Source: Aulostomus chinensis (lineage: Eukaryota > Chordata > Actinopteri > Syngnathiformes > Aulostomidae). Taken from it: a stretch of DNA of 64,000 bases. Shown in pieces: positions 40,175-51,812 of the stretch. The stretch is taken from assembly GCA_037954235.1 (NCBI GenBank), contig JBBMOA010000002.1, positions 14,575,509 through 14,639,508 of the forward strand, read 5' to 3'. The translations under genes were made by a program, and so were the position numbers. The stretch's first letter is position 1; every line of letters starts with the position of its first letter. The notes below the pieces were generated by a model. It ran no database searches. It was not told the origin of the DNA and saw only the letters and a list, made by a program, of their open reading frames with translations.

Positions 40175-40260
40175 CCAGGAGGCACAGTTAGCTTAGCTTA
40201 GCATTCCTTACTGTGCAGATGCTGGTATAAAATGAAAAGTCTCCCTGCCATAGTTTTTAA
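40175..40260. repeat. Dispersed fish repeat fragment, copy c
   Basis: Contains AGTTAGCTTAGCTTAGCAT at about 40187-40205, the core shared with the copies near 34.8 and 38.1 kb. Short and diverged. Confidence 0.35.
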
Positions 40261-40652
40261 CCTGTGCTGAGCTTTTTACCAGTTTGAATGGCACAGACAC
40301 TCATTTAAAGCTTTTATGCACATGTAACATCATTATCATTTTACTGCTTTCTCAATTTCACATTTCTATTTTAGTAGCTTCCTTGCCAATCCAGCCCTTC
40401 ACATATTTCCCTCCTTCAATCATTAACCCACCAGCTGGATAAATCAAAGCTCAGGGCAAAGAGGAGAACCCCAGACGTAGCCATTCAGATAAGAGGAACA
40501 CCCTACACCAGCTTATTGCCTACAGTCTAGTGATATATGGATCAGCAGAGGCTAATAGCAAAGTATTGACAGGGAAATGGTGTGCTTATCCTGCCACTGC
40601 ATGCCAGCGAGAGGTCCCCAAAGCAGATGGGATACACTTTAGGGAGAGGAGC

Positions 40653-40677
40653 GGGGGGGGGGGGGGGGGGGGGGGGG
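40653..40677. repeat. G25 homopolymer
   Basis: Twenty-five consecutive G, able to form G-quadruplexes; the length is likely approximate. Confidence 0.9.
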
Positions 40678-41450
40678 TGAAAGGATGAGGTAGAATTGTA
40701 TTGGGACAAATTAGAGTCTTTATTGCTTTATTTCAGCTAATTTGTCTCTGAGTTGAGCCTACAAATACACACATATTTATGTGCCGTTTTTATACACCTG
40801 TAAATAGATTTTGACGGTTTCTGCATATTTTATCAATAATCTTATTTTTTTGACAGATTAAAAGAATGAAGCATATTGCCATAAGACTTTTTTGCAGTAA
40901 ACCAGATTTGATCAAGACTTATGACTCTTTGGAGGCCACAAGGGCCTTTGCTCTTCAACCTTGTACCAAATATCCTCTTCATTGGCCATGTTCTTCCTTG
41001 ACGGTACATTTGTCATGCCTGCACACAGGACGACAGAAATACAAAATACAGGGACTACAGCCAGCAACACTAAAAGGTAATAGATCAAGATGTAGGTTGT
41101 CCTTCCATTGGGGAGGGGGTGTTTAATGCCAGAGTCAGTAGGTTATCGCTTTGGGGCCTGCACCTTGCTCTAAGTGCCAGCTTTATCAAGCACAGCCAAT
41201 TCTGCCTCTGACACAGCTGTGGATGCACAAGATGGGTCCTAATGGCAACACTTCATCAACCTCAGAGAACATGTACAAAGAAACCACAACCTTTTATGGC
41301 AGATAAAGATGCTGATATTGTTCACTTACTGGACCACAAGGCATAATTTGGCCCTCGGTGCACGACTGCTCTACTAGTTTAGAGTTTTAACTCTCCTTAC
41401 TATATATTCTTGGAGACTGAATAGAAAACATCAAGGCAGAAAGACAATCT

Positions 41451-41451
<1 letters not shown>

Positions 41452-41494
<43 letters not shown>
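41452..41494. repeat. (CA)n microsatellite
   Basis: About 21 CA units, followed directly by AATA units. Confidence 0.95.
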
Positions 41495-41496
<2 letters not shown>

Positions 41497-43387
41497 AATA
41501 ACAATAATAATAATTTTCTTATATTGTTTTTAGAGTTTATGTACAGTGCCTTGAGTGTCTGGACAGGCGCCTATAATAGCAGTAACAAGTAAAAGATCCT
41601 GGTTCTGTGTATCAACTGGAGTTATCACTTCCTCTGTTGCATCACTACTGGATGGACAAGGCAACCACGAATGAGTAAATGATTGAATGAATGATTCAAT
41701 AAGTGACAGCACGTTTAAAAGCACTTCAACTAATACCAAAAGTCATTCAGTGTTAAAAAAAAAAAAAAAAACATACAGAGGCAAAGCTGCCTGTTCATTA
41801 AAATTATACTTTTCCTCTTTGGAAAACTTGTGTTAGAGGAACGTTGCTTACACAGCCAAGAAATCTATAGTCAGCATTTTCCAGGTGTTTATATCCATGA
41901 GGTGGTCACAGGCCATGCTGACAGACACCCACGTTACCATGCATCTGAATGAATGAGTACCAAACACTTGACAGCATCCTGCCAGTGCCACATGCCTGTG
42001 TTCCTCTAAAGAAGACCACATATGACCATCTTTACATCTGGGCGCAAAGCACTGTACTGGGGCTTGTCTGTGACCATGATTACCCACTTGACATCTTTAT
42101 AGCTCCATGGCAGACATCCTCTTCGGCATAACGAGAGAGAGAAACCCAGAATGCCAAAGTGGCCCCGCAGTGATGGTGAGGCCCATCAGAGTTTTGTGTT
42201 GAAATAATTAGTCTGCTTAGCTGCCATCTGGGCTGTAGTTGTTGGCGTGTGGCATGAGCCAGGTGCTTCATGGGTAATACCAAAGAGAGGCATACAGCAG
42301 ATGTGCATGGATAGAGCTGCCCACCTTGGCACAGATCTGGAATCAGCTAACCCCAACTGAAATCTGAAGCAAATCCACTAGAGGGCATGCAGACATGGAT
42401 GGTTTAGAGGGACTGAAACTTATCAGAATGAGTGCAGCCAAGTTCAGCAAAGACTTCTGCAGGAGACTTTATGATCTTTTAAGAAGAACTCAGCAACTCT
42501 GCAATCTAAATGTACTAAAATCTATGAAATTTCATTCTTGCCATTAGTTTGCTCAGTGACTGAATCTACGATAACCTTTCCCTCTATCAAACATAAAACA
42601 CAAGCCAAACAAACCAAATCATCAATGCTCTTATCTATGAAAAGCAGGTGCCATTTAATTGCCGATCTGCCCTTACGCAGCTCCAAATCTGAGGAGGTTT
42701 AAACATTTTTTTGAGCACTCCAGGAACTTGATAAGGCCCCTGGATTTACTCGATGAGGTAGAAAGTTCCTGAGCAAGCAGCAGGCATGTGGTTGTTGTTC
42801 CCAAAGGGCTGGGAAACCGTATCTGCCCTGGAGGAGCATCCTCTTTGGTAAGCACTTCTTATCCAGGCCATCACTGCAGGCCGATAGAGGCAGGGTAATA
42901 TCCAGTAACTGCAGCTTTATGTGCGATCCAATACTCGGATCAATCCCTGGGACGGGAGGATTGCCATTAACCCCAAGATATCTCTCTCTCTCGCTCTCTC
43001 TCTTGTTTTTTTGTGTCTCCTGGTGCATCTTTTACTTTGATACCAAAGCAGCAATTGTAAAATCCTTTTCAAGAAGGAAAAAAGGTTGCTGCTCTATGTG
43101 TTGGCCTGTGGCGAGAGCATGGTTTACCAGGCTTTAGCCCATGTCTCTGAATTCACACAAATCTGTCAAATTCCATTTTCAATAAAAGTGATGGTCAACC
43201 TGTGCAATGTCTCGGGTATATTTGTTATTTATTAATCTGAGAGAGTCTTCATAATAACTGTTGAGGCACACTGTGTGTAGTGTGAATATATATACAGTAT
43301 GTGTAGGTGTGTGTACATTCTGTTTGTATTAGTAGGTAAAACAATGCAGAGGTTGGTATTTCTGTACCTCTAGTAAGATTAATAGAG

Positions 43388-43432
<45 letters not shown>
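43388..43432. repeat. (TG)n microsatellite
   Basis: About 20 TG units. Confidence 0.95.
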
Positions 43433-45816
43433 ATGCAGCTTTGCACTTGAGTGTGTGTAAAGCTAGAAAGCTGGTTATAAAGAGATGTTGTGAATAGGAA
43501 GGAGACAGTCGGTTTGAGACTTTGTTTAAAACTCGCAATACTTCGGGGATTATCGCTCCATATATTTTCCCATGTGACTTAGCTGAAGAAAGATAGACTG
43601 AAGCAAAGATATGCAGCGCTGCAGAGCATCTGTATTCCTCTCACTGAATATAAATGGATAGTCACCGAAATTAGTTTCACACGCAGGTCTATTCTCATGT
43701 AAAAATGGCGTTACATTCTAAAAAATTGGAGTTACACATATTGTTCTGAGGTAACATTTTCAACGGAAATTCATCAAACAGAATGTAAATACATGGCACG
43801 AATATGAACCACTGGCTGTGTGTTATTTTTATATCACTATATTTTGAGTGAGGGGTTGACATAAATCAGTGATTAATTAATTTTCCCATCACTCATGATT
43901 TACTCTGACAAATGCAAAAAAAGATGCTGTGACACAGGTGCCATGTGAGTAGTAAGTTAGTTCATAAACGACTCAACTAGCGTAATAACTGCAAGTGGAA
44001 CAACACCACTGCATTCCATCAAACCATGATATCATATCAGAAAAGATACTACTATATTCTAACAAGCATAGAACAATAAATTTCATTGGTGATAGTATAA
44101 CCTCAAGAGAATTATGTAATTTCTGTGATTTACAATTTTTGAATTTTTTTCAAATCTAAAGAAGAGTAGAGGTTACTTCTTTACAAGAATAGTATTTTTC
44201 TTATTTTTGAATTTGAGTTGATCATTTTCTTGAAATGCAGAAATAAACAGTGTTTTCCTAACTAGTCTGAGAAGCTTGACTTACCTTGAATGAACCTTCT
44301 TTCAGGAGGGTCAGGACCCCAGAGCCTATAACGTGGACGTCCAACAGCAAAGTTGAGCACATCCTCTCTTTTCCTTGCAAACGTCAGAGGGCCACGAGGC
44401 GGTTAGCCGTGCTTGGCGACATCACAGCAAGAAGCATGGGTGCAAGAGAGCTGTCCGGTTGCGCTTGCAGCCGCCGTGTGTTGGAGGACTGGTCAATCAA
44501 CCCCGGGAGCAGAGACAAGGGAACAGGCACACGGGGAGAAGGACTGTGTCGGAGTGCTGCAAGGCTTTTTCGCCTCTCCTTTCCTGAATGAAAGCAATCC
44601 CTAAGAGTGAATGGGTAATGAGAGACCGGCTCCTGAGATTTTAGCTTTCTTAATCATGTTCATAATTAATTCAAGAACATTGATAATTTCATTACATTCT
44701 TTTTGTCTTATCAATAAATGATGTGCCTGCACTTTTGGTCTTGTGTATACGGGAGAGAGGGAGGAAGAGAGGGAGAGAGGGGGACAAGTGAAGTAATACT
44801 GCACTAAAAGCACAAGAGATGGAAAATGATACAAACAGGGAAGTGGTAATTATAATCTTTGACCAAGCCACTGGCAGCACAATATGAAGTCAAGTGGCTA
44901 CAAATAATTAATAAGGCCTCCTGGTGTATGTATGTGTGTGTGCGTGTGTTAGGGGTGGTGGAGAGGCAGCAAGGGCGAGAGCTGACAAATGTCTTTGGTA
45001 CACGGCTTCACGCTCCTACTTTTAGTAGTTGTTTTTACAAAAATAAAACACGATACAGCAATTAAACATCATCATGTTTTCATCAACATTATGTTGTTGC
45101 TGTTAGATGGTTAGTCTCACCTTTAATGCTCCCCTTTGTTCAGGAGAGGAGGACGTCTGTCTTATAGTGCCCTTCAGATCCAATAAGGGCTCAGGTTTCG
45201 TGGACATTAGCGCACTGAAGCAGTTTTTAAAAGACCGCTCTCCTCCCTCCTTCCTCTCATCTTCACGTGCCCACTGTCGGGCCAAGAAAAGAAAACCAGG
45301 AAGAATCATTTACTGTCTTGTGGCATATATAGTTTCCAGTTATTTGGCAGCAGGAATAATGAGATAATATGCATTTTTAATAGTTCATCTTCAGACTATT
45401 CATTATATATTCACCTCCGTGCCTACTTGTTCTCCACTTGATCAGTCGAACTCTCTGGTCAAAACTGAGGTGAAAATAGAAAAAGAGAGGGGTGGGGGGG
45501 GGGTTATAGAGGAAATAAATGATATTATGGATATCTCTGTTTCCTAAAAATACCTTGAACGTGATGGAGGTGGAGGATGGTCCTGAGTCACAGCCTGCTC
45601 TTTTGCTCCAAAACAAGTAGATGGATGACTCCGAGCAGTCTAATGCGACAGTGAGTGATCGACCACTCTGTCATAGCTCTAATGTGCCACCAGAATAGAG
45701 GCTGTTTATTCTGATCAGCTCTTCCTGATCCATAATCATTAATCTACTGCAAAACAGGTATTTAAGGAGCAATGAGATTTGCTTTTTTATCTATTACCAT
45801 GAAGATAAATATCTCA

Positions 45817-46180
45817 GGGCGGCACGGTGGTGCAGTGGTGAGCACTGTCGCTTCGAGGCAAGAAGGTTCGGGTTCAAGCCTCAGCTCCATCACGGGATCT
45901 TTCTGTGTGAGTCTCCATGTTCTCCCTGTTCCTGTGTGGGTTCTCTCTGGTACTCCAGCTTCCTCCCACAGTCCAAAGACATCAAGAGAGGACGAGGCTG
46001 ATTGATACTCTAAATTGACTGTAGGTGTGACTGTGAGTGTGAATGGTTGTCTGTCTCTACGTGTTGGCCCTGTGATGGACTGGTGACCTGTCCAGGGCGA
46101 ACCCCGCCTCTCGCCCGAATAGGTTCCAGCCCCCCCCCACGACCCTTAACACGATAAGCGGAAGAAAATGGATGGATGGA
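45817..46180 (+). mobile_element. tRNA-headed SINE-like retroposon, copy 2 (near full length)
   Basis: Starts GGGCGGCACGG and has a tRNA-type A box (TGGTGCAGTGG) and a B-box-like GGGTTCAAGCC, the internal RNA polymerase III promoter arrangement of tRNA-derived SINEs. A body of about 300 bases follows and it ends in (ATGG)n. Near-identical direct repeats, GATAAATATCTCA at 45804-45816 and GATAAATAGCTCA starting at 46179, differ at one base and indicate target-site duplication. It lies opposite in orientation to copy 1 at 7.4-7.8 kb. The family is very widespread in fish; I cannot name it with certainty. Confidence 0.85.
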
Positions 46181-46191
46181 TAAATAGCTCA

Positions 46192-46908
46192 TGGATTTCA
46201 TTTGTGTCTCAAAATAATTGGCTGGAGTATGTTGGCATGAAATCAGGGTAATTTGGCGACAGGAGCCGCACAGTGGCATGATTGCAAGGTTATTTGATTT
46301 CTGTCACATTCTAATGGATTTCAAGCACATGACACACTACAATATAGATTGGTAAAGCTATATGAGGCATTAGAGATTCAAGCACTTTATGTCCTATTTA
46401 TTCCTTATGTGCCACAGGCCCTTGTCTTGAGATATGACCAGCTCAACACAAGAAACCTTTAATAAAATAAAAAAGTAAAGAGGGGAAAATAGAGATTTAC
46501 AGCTGGCCATTTTGACAGTAGACTTGATATAAGGTGTTCATAACAAGTTTTGCATTTTATTCCTGGTCCCCTCACACACATTTTAATCATATTTTATGTG
46601 ATCTATGTATGCAGCACTCATCCTCTCTCTGTCACCCAACCTCTCTACAGTGTCCCTCTTAAACAGATTGCTACAATACTTGTAATGATGGTCCTTCCCA
46701 GCTGTGCTGCAGGAGAGGAAAGAAGAGGAGAGGAGAGGAGGAGAGAAGAGAAGAGAGGAGGAGAGAGGGAGCAGCAGGCTAGTATTACCATAATACCCAC
46801 TCCCTCCCTCCCAAGGGTCCCAAGGGCCCATGTGGGGCTGCATGGGGATGTGGGGTAACTCTGCTGAGGAGGGGACTCAACTGGCTGCCGGTCCTGCAGG
46901 CTGTGAGG

Positions 46909-46909
<1 letters not shown>
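46192..46909. other. Intergenic, no gene seen
   Basis: Includes a purine-rich (GAGGA)n patch at about 46711-46770. No gene recognised. Confidence 0.45.

Positions 46910-46943
<34 letters not shown>
46910..46943. repeat. (TG)n microsatellite
   Basis: About 16 TG units. Confidence 0.95.
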
Positions 46944-46944
<1 letters not shown>

Positions 46945-49900
46945 CAGGGCTGAACCTGCCTTTGGGCAAAGTAATAAAAGCGCCACACACTGCTGGTAGT
47001 GATGGTGGCACTGCTGCTGTAGCTGCAGAGGAGGGGATAAATATAAACCAGGCCCGCATCAAGGAGACGGCCCCCCAGTCACGGCCTGACTTACATCCTA
47101 ATAATTAGGCCCCTTTCCAATAAAACAGGGCTTTGTGGCCATGCATCTATTTTACTTGTTTGCCACTGCAGTGGGAGGGATGCATGGTCTGCTGCAGTCT
47201 CAGGATGAAGCTTTACGATGTTTTAATTTCACTGGTGTGGGGAAAGTTTATAGTTTAATTATCATCCTCAGAACTCCTGAAGCAACTGCTTTTCTTGCTT
47301 GCGAGCATCTCGTAGAACTAATATTTTATTTTCCAAAATTTCTTAAGTCATCAGTATTATATATCACATTATGCACTAAGGCCAGCTAAAATGTTTTCAC
47401 ATCAATATCATGATGTCTAACTTCTACCGCAATTATAATGAATAAAGGATAATATTATGTAGCATTTATACATTGTCCTTATAGTTGACTGACAAGATAT
47501 GAACTGTAAATATGCTTAACTATGAAAAGAAAAGTATTAACAGAATTACCATAATGAACAGTCAGCAAGAGGTTCTAAATATTATTTGGGATACATTTTC
47601 TTTTAATTTTCCAGCTGTGGCTGTGGCAAAAATCTCAGTTTTTATGAATACAAGTAATTGCCCAGCCCTAGCATGCACCAATGACACTAAATTAATTAAA
47701 ACACTTCTGAACTTGTTTAAATGAATCCAAGTATATGCGTTTGACTCCACTGTCCCTCATAATGGCTAAATTTATAACATGGTTTTGCTCTCTGTGCTTT
47801 GTTCTATAACATTTTAAAGTACACTGATGACAATTAATACACACTGGCATTACCACACACAAAAACATGTAATGTCTTTATGATTTATACACTTCTTCAA
47901 AAAAATATCAGAACTCAGGAACCATTTCACTGAAAAAATTATATTTACTGTAGCTTTCACTTACTCATCATCATCTTAAAGGCAAACAGATTCCCTATAT
48001 TTGCAGCCACCTCTGGCTCCCTAGCTGATAAATCATTCCTAGCTAAATCACACTGATGTGTGATGGAGAGAGAGAAAAGTCAAGTTAGGCGGCGAAGGAG
48101 AGGAGCTGGGTGGGGTAGCAGTCGAGGCAGGGGGTTATCAAGCTAATTAAAGCAAGCATTTGTCAGAGATTAAGGCTTAAACAGAAAAGGTCATCTGAGC
48201 AGCAGAGCGCACTGTTACGCAGCCGTGCTCTTAGGGCAGTCTAAACCTTTCCAAGCTAAATGGTAAAGATGCTATTTGCCTCAGATCGGGGGGAGGGGAG
48301 ACGGTCTCGACCAGTGGTGAGACTGACACTCGGGTCATTGGTTCCTCGCTGTCCATTACACATGCTGGTCAAATCTGGCAATCGGTGTCATTTAGGGATG
48401 AAAAATAAGCGCTTGGACAAGATCAATAGTTGCAGCCATGATTAATTGACTGTCACCGATTAATGAGTCGCCTGTTGCAAAGCAAAGTAAGCTCAGAGGG
48501 ACAATGGGATTTATCTATTCAGTCACTCTTTTCACTTTTATTTGTGGTTTCTCTCATCTTCCAGCAAAAACAACTTAGATGCATCTGAAGTTATTTGCGG
48601 CAAACTGGAAAGCGTCTACACACAAAAACTGTAATTTGAAGTACTTATGATATTGAGACAAATATGGACTCCAATGAAAGATGTTTAGCTGGTGAAAAAC
48701 ATCGATGTTGTTTTTTTTACGTCCAATCAGAAACTTTTGCTGAAAATATTTCTACATCTGGATATCAAATCGTTTAAATATACTGGTAATTTTACACACA
48801 GCAAACGATGAGATCACTCCCTCTATGGCGACACTGAAACATAATATCAGATTTACAACAAGCGATAATGCATTTAACTTACATTGTCTTTATCAGTGAC
48901 TAATAATTCTAATTCACAACAGAAGTTCCCATGAAGTTTATGACGACGAGTGACAACACAAGGTGGCTGTTGATCGATTACATATTACAAACAAACAACT
49001 GCCGTGATGTTTTTAAACTGGGATCAGTGTAAAAGCTTGTTTTGCAGTCGGTCAGTCAATTGTAATCCTATTAGATCCTGAGAAGATGTCCTGGTTTGAG
49101 ATAAATGAAGCGGGGGACATGTTGGTTTAGATATGAGTAATGGCTCTGGAGGGAAAGCATGGTGGGGATGCCATTTGTAGTGGAGACAATTCTAATTTTA
49201 GATCTTGCGGTATCATTTTTCATATTTTTTCTGTGATGTGGGTCACAAAATATTAGACATCGATATCTTCATTACAGACGAGATCAAATCCAGGAAGACA
49301 AATTCATGCAGAGGTTTTCTCTATTTGTTACTGAGCATAATGTGGATTTACTGTGAATTTCATCGGTGTATTATCAATACAGAGTAATCGAATCAATAAA
49401 TATGACAAACTAAACAACAGTATATTAATATTGAGAGCACATGGTGATTTCTACCCAGCCAGTGTATCACCGCTGCAAGTTTTACCTTAACTTTTCTTGA
49501 ATAAATACAAAGAGGAACATCTGCATTTGTTGACAGGCTAATTTTAATACAAATATGAAGAATATGTATACTGCCTCATCTGCAAGCTGAATATTAAACC
49601 TTAGGAATCTTTTTTATAGCACAAGCTATTCTAGGCTCATATAATTTTATTTTCAAGCGTATCATGCAAATCCCACCCCACTGTAAACGGCCCTCTCAGA
49701 AGATGTACAAAATTGACTTTCCCCTTGAACCCACGTGTATATATTTGCTCTGGAAAATGCTGCACCCTTCACTTGTACCTACGCAACTTTCACTTGCACA
49801 TAATCGATTACGATGATGTTAAAACAGTGCTGAAGGTGAGTTGTTCAGTTATAATGATACTTATTTTTGGTCAGTTGTGAGATTTATTTATTCTTTTTTT

Positions 49901-51190
49901 TTTTATTACAATTTCCAAAAAAACTGAATTGTTTTTAATGTTTATGTTCTGGTTAACCACAGGGTCTGGTGTTGTCATTCCAGCCAAAAAACAAGAGCGT
50001 CACTGAGAAGCAGGATGACCCAATAAGCTTTTTATCTCAGTTACACTTTTTTCATAATCAATGGACAAAGCCACAATTGCAATAAAGCCAACAATCAAGG
50101 ACTCAAATATGAAAGATGAAGGTTGATGTAAACCATAACCACAGAAGCAATATTTAGATAAAAAATCAACTGTGAATTTGAATCAGTTTGTATTGATTGT
50201 GTTGAAGAAGCAGCCCAGACACCGATGATAAACTTTGCAATAACATTTGAGATTTGCCTATTTTCTGGGAATATACTATTGCTTACTGCCATATGTACAT
50301 AAAGTAATTGCAAAACACACATGTAAATTGGTCACTGACTCCAAGTCTGAAAGATGAACATACTTAAAATGCAGTTTAGTTGGCATATAATATAGACAAC
50401 AATATAGATGCTGAAACCTTGAGAATGAAAGCATGTATCAGTCCTATAATGTGAACATTTCTGTCCCTTCTCCAAATTCCCTTTTTATACTGAGGTACAT
50501 AGCGTGAAATCAAAGTGACGTACAAAGACCAACATCAAAAAAATGTTCTCAAATGTTCTCAGTAAAACTAATTTAATGGAACATCGTTTATAAAGCTTGG
50601 AGCATTTAATATTTTTCAATCAAGCGGGAAGAACCGTGGGCCGCGGGGACTCGCTGTTGCCCCTTGAGGTGAAAAGTGGTACGACATGAGAAGCTGCCGC
50701 TAGTTTGTTATAAAAATGATCCCCTCACAAACTACTGGCCAACTGTTCGGTGTACACATGAGAGCTGTCACTGCAATGTGACGCTATATTCTTCAGTTTT
50801 CACCACTTCTATCAACCTCGGTCCGGTGGTGACACATTATCTGGGTAATGTTCGCACTGTGTGCAAAGTTTTAGCAAACATATGTTGAAGGCAATAGAAA
50901 TATGTGGAGGTCATTACAAAAGTGTGAAAGTAAATATAAGACTCACACTAGAGCACACGAATCCAAATTCTGTTCCATGTCTGGATCAATTTACTGCTGT
51001 GCCATGCAGTTAATTGACAAGCTCCGGGCAGTCAAATCCCATAGCAGACCGATAAAAATATATAAGAATATCTATAATTAGTTTCTTTGTTTTCATTTTA
51101 TTTATTGTTGCTTACTCTGCCATTTAACGTTATGACCTGTTCTACTTGTCGAACTACATACAATTAATTGGATTTAGAGCGTCGAAGCTC
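46944..51190. other. Intergenic up to the obi1 promoter, no gene seen
   Basis: No supported gene. The stretch 48110-48500 is complex, free of simple repeats and carries several TAAT cores (AAGCTAATTAAAGC, ATTAATTGACTG, GATTAATGAG), so it is a candidate regulatory element. The remainder is AT-rich sequence with short frames. Confidence 0.4.
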
Positions 51191-51240
51191 CGTTTTACAT
51201 TTTGCGTATGTCTTTTTGACTATTCAGACTTTCCGTAGTC

Positions 51241-51332
51241 CTAAGCTTTGGCGCGCGCCTCCGAGGTTTCTGGTGGGAAATTTGTACCTTCTCCGGGGAC
51301 GCGTACGCTTGTGTTGTATATTGCTGTGAAAC
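51241..51332 (+). promoter_or_regulatory. obi1: obi1 promoter region with E2F-type site
   Basis: A small CpG-rich block directly upstream of the start codon. TTTGGCGC at 51247-51254 is a perfect match to the E2F consensus TTTSSCGC and is followed by GCGCGC. No TATA box is seen close by, as is usual for a housekeeping cell-cycle gene. Transcription start is unknown. Confidence 0.5.
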
Positions 51333-51733
51333 ATGGCTCTCAACTTTCAGACCTCTACACTTTGTCTGACTTTGCCGATATCGTGCCAAATATGTCTCGG
51401 AAAGGTAACTGTCGTTCTGGTTCAAATAGCCTCCTGCAATCGATAAACAAAGATGATGTAGTGGACACAAGACGACTCCCATGCGCGTCCATCCTAGCAA
51501 GTTAGCTGATGCTAGTTGGTGTCATTGAATGAGTGTTATTTATAACAGAACTAGTTAATGGCTTTTACAACTTCTGAATGGGTTACAGGTCCGGCAGCCG
51601 GTGATTTGTGCCAACCACCACGTGTTCTGCTCATCCTGCATGGAAACATGGTTGAAGAAAGCTAGCCAGTGTCCCACATGCAGGGTCCCCATCACGGCAG
51701 AGAACCCCTGCAGAGAAATCATAGGAAAGTAAC

Positions 51734-51812
<79 letters not shown>

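Larger units (their letters stand above)
40678..45816. other. Intergenic, no gene seen
   Basis: No supported gene. It contains (CA)n at 41452-41494 followed by (ATA)n, an A-run at 41757-41771, a (TC)n patch near 42982-43003 and (TG)n at 43388-43432. A GC-richer block at 44300-44590 has short frames with basic residues that faintly recall the start of LINE ORF2, but too weakly to call. Confidence 0.4.

Noticed and set aside
44286..44591. Basic frames resembling the start of a LINE ORF2
   Set aside because: Only a short stretch (KRAVRLRLQPP) is suggestive; frame, order and downstream motifs are not convincing.
51391..51505. Frame starting ATGTCTCGGAAAG as an obi1 start
   Set aside because: It is out of frame with the RING; ATG at 51333 gives the conserved LTLPISCQICLGK.
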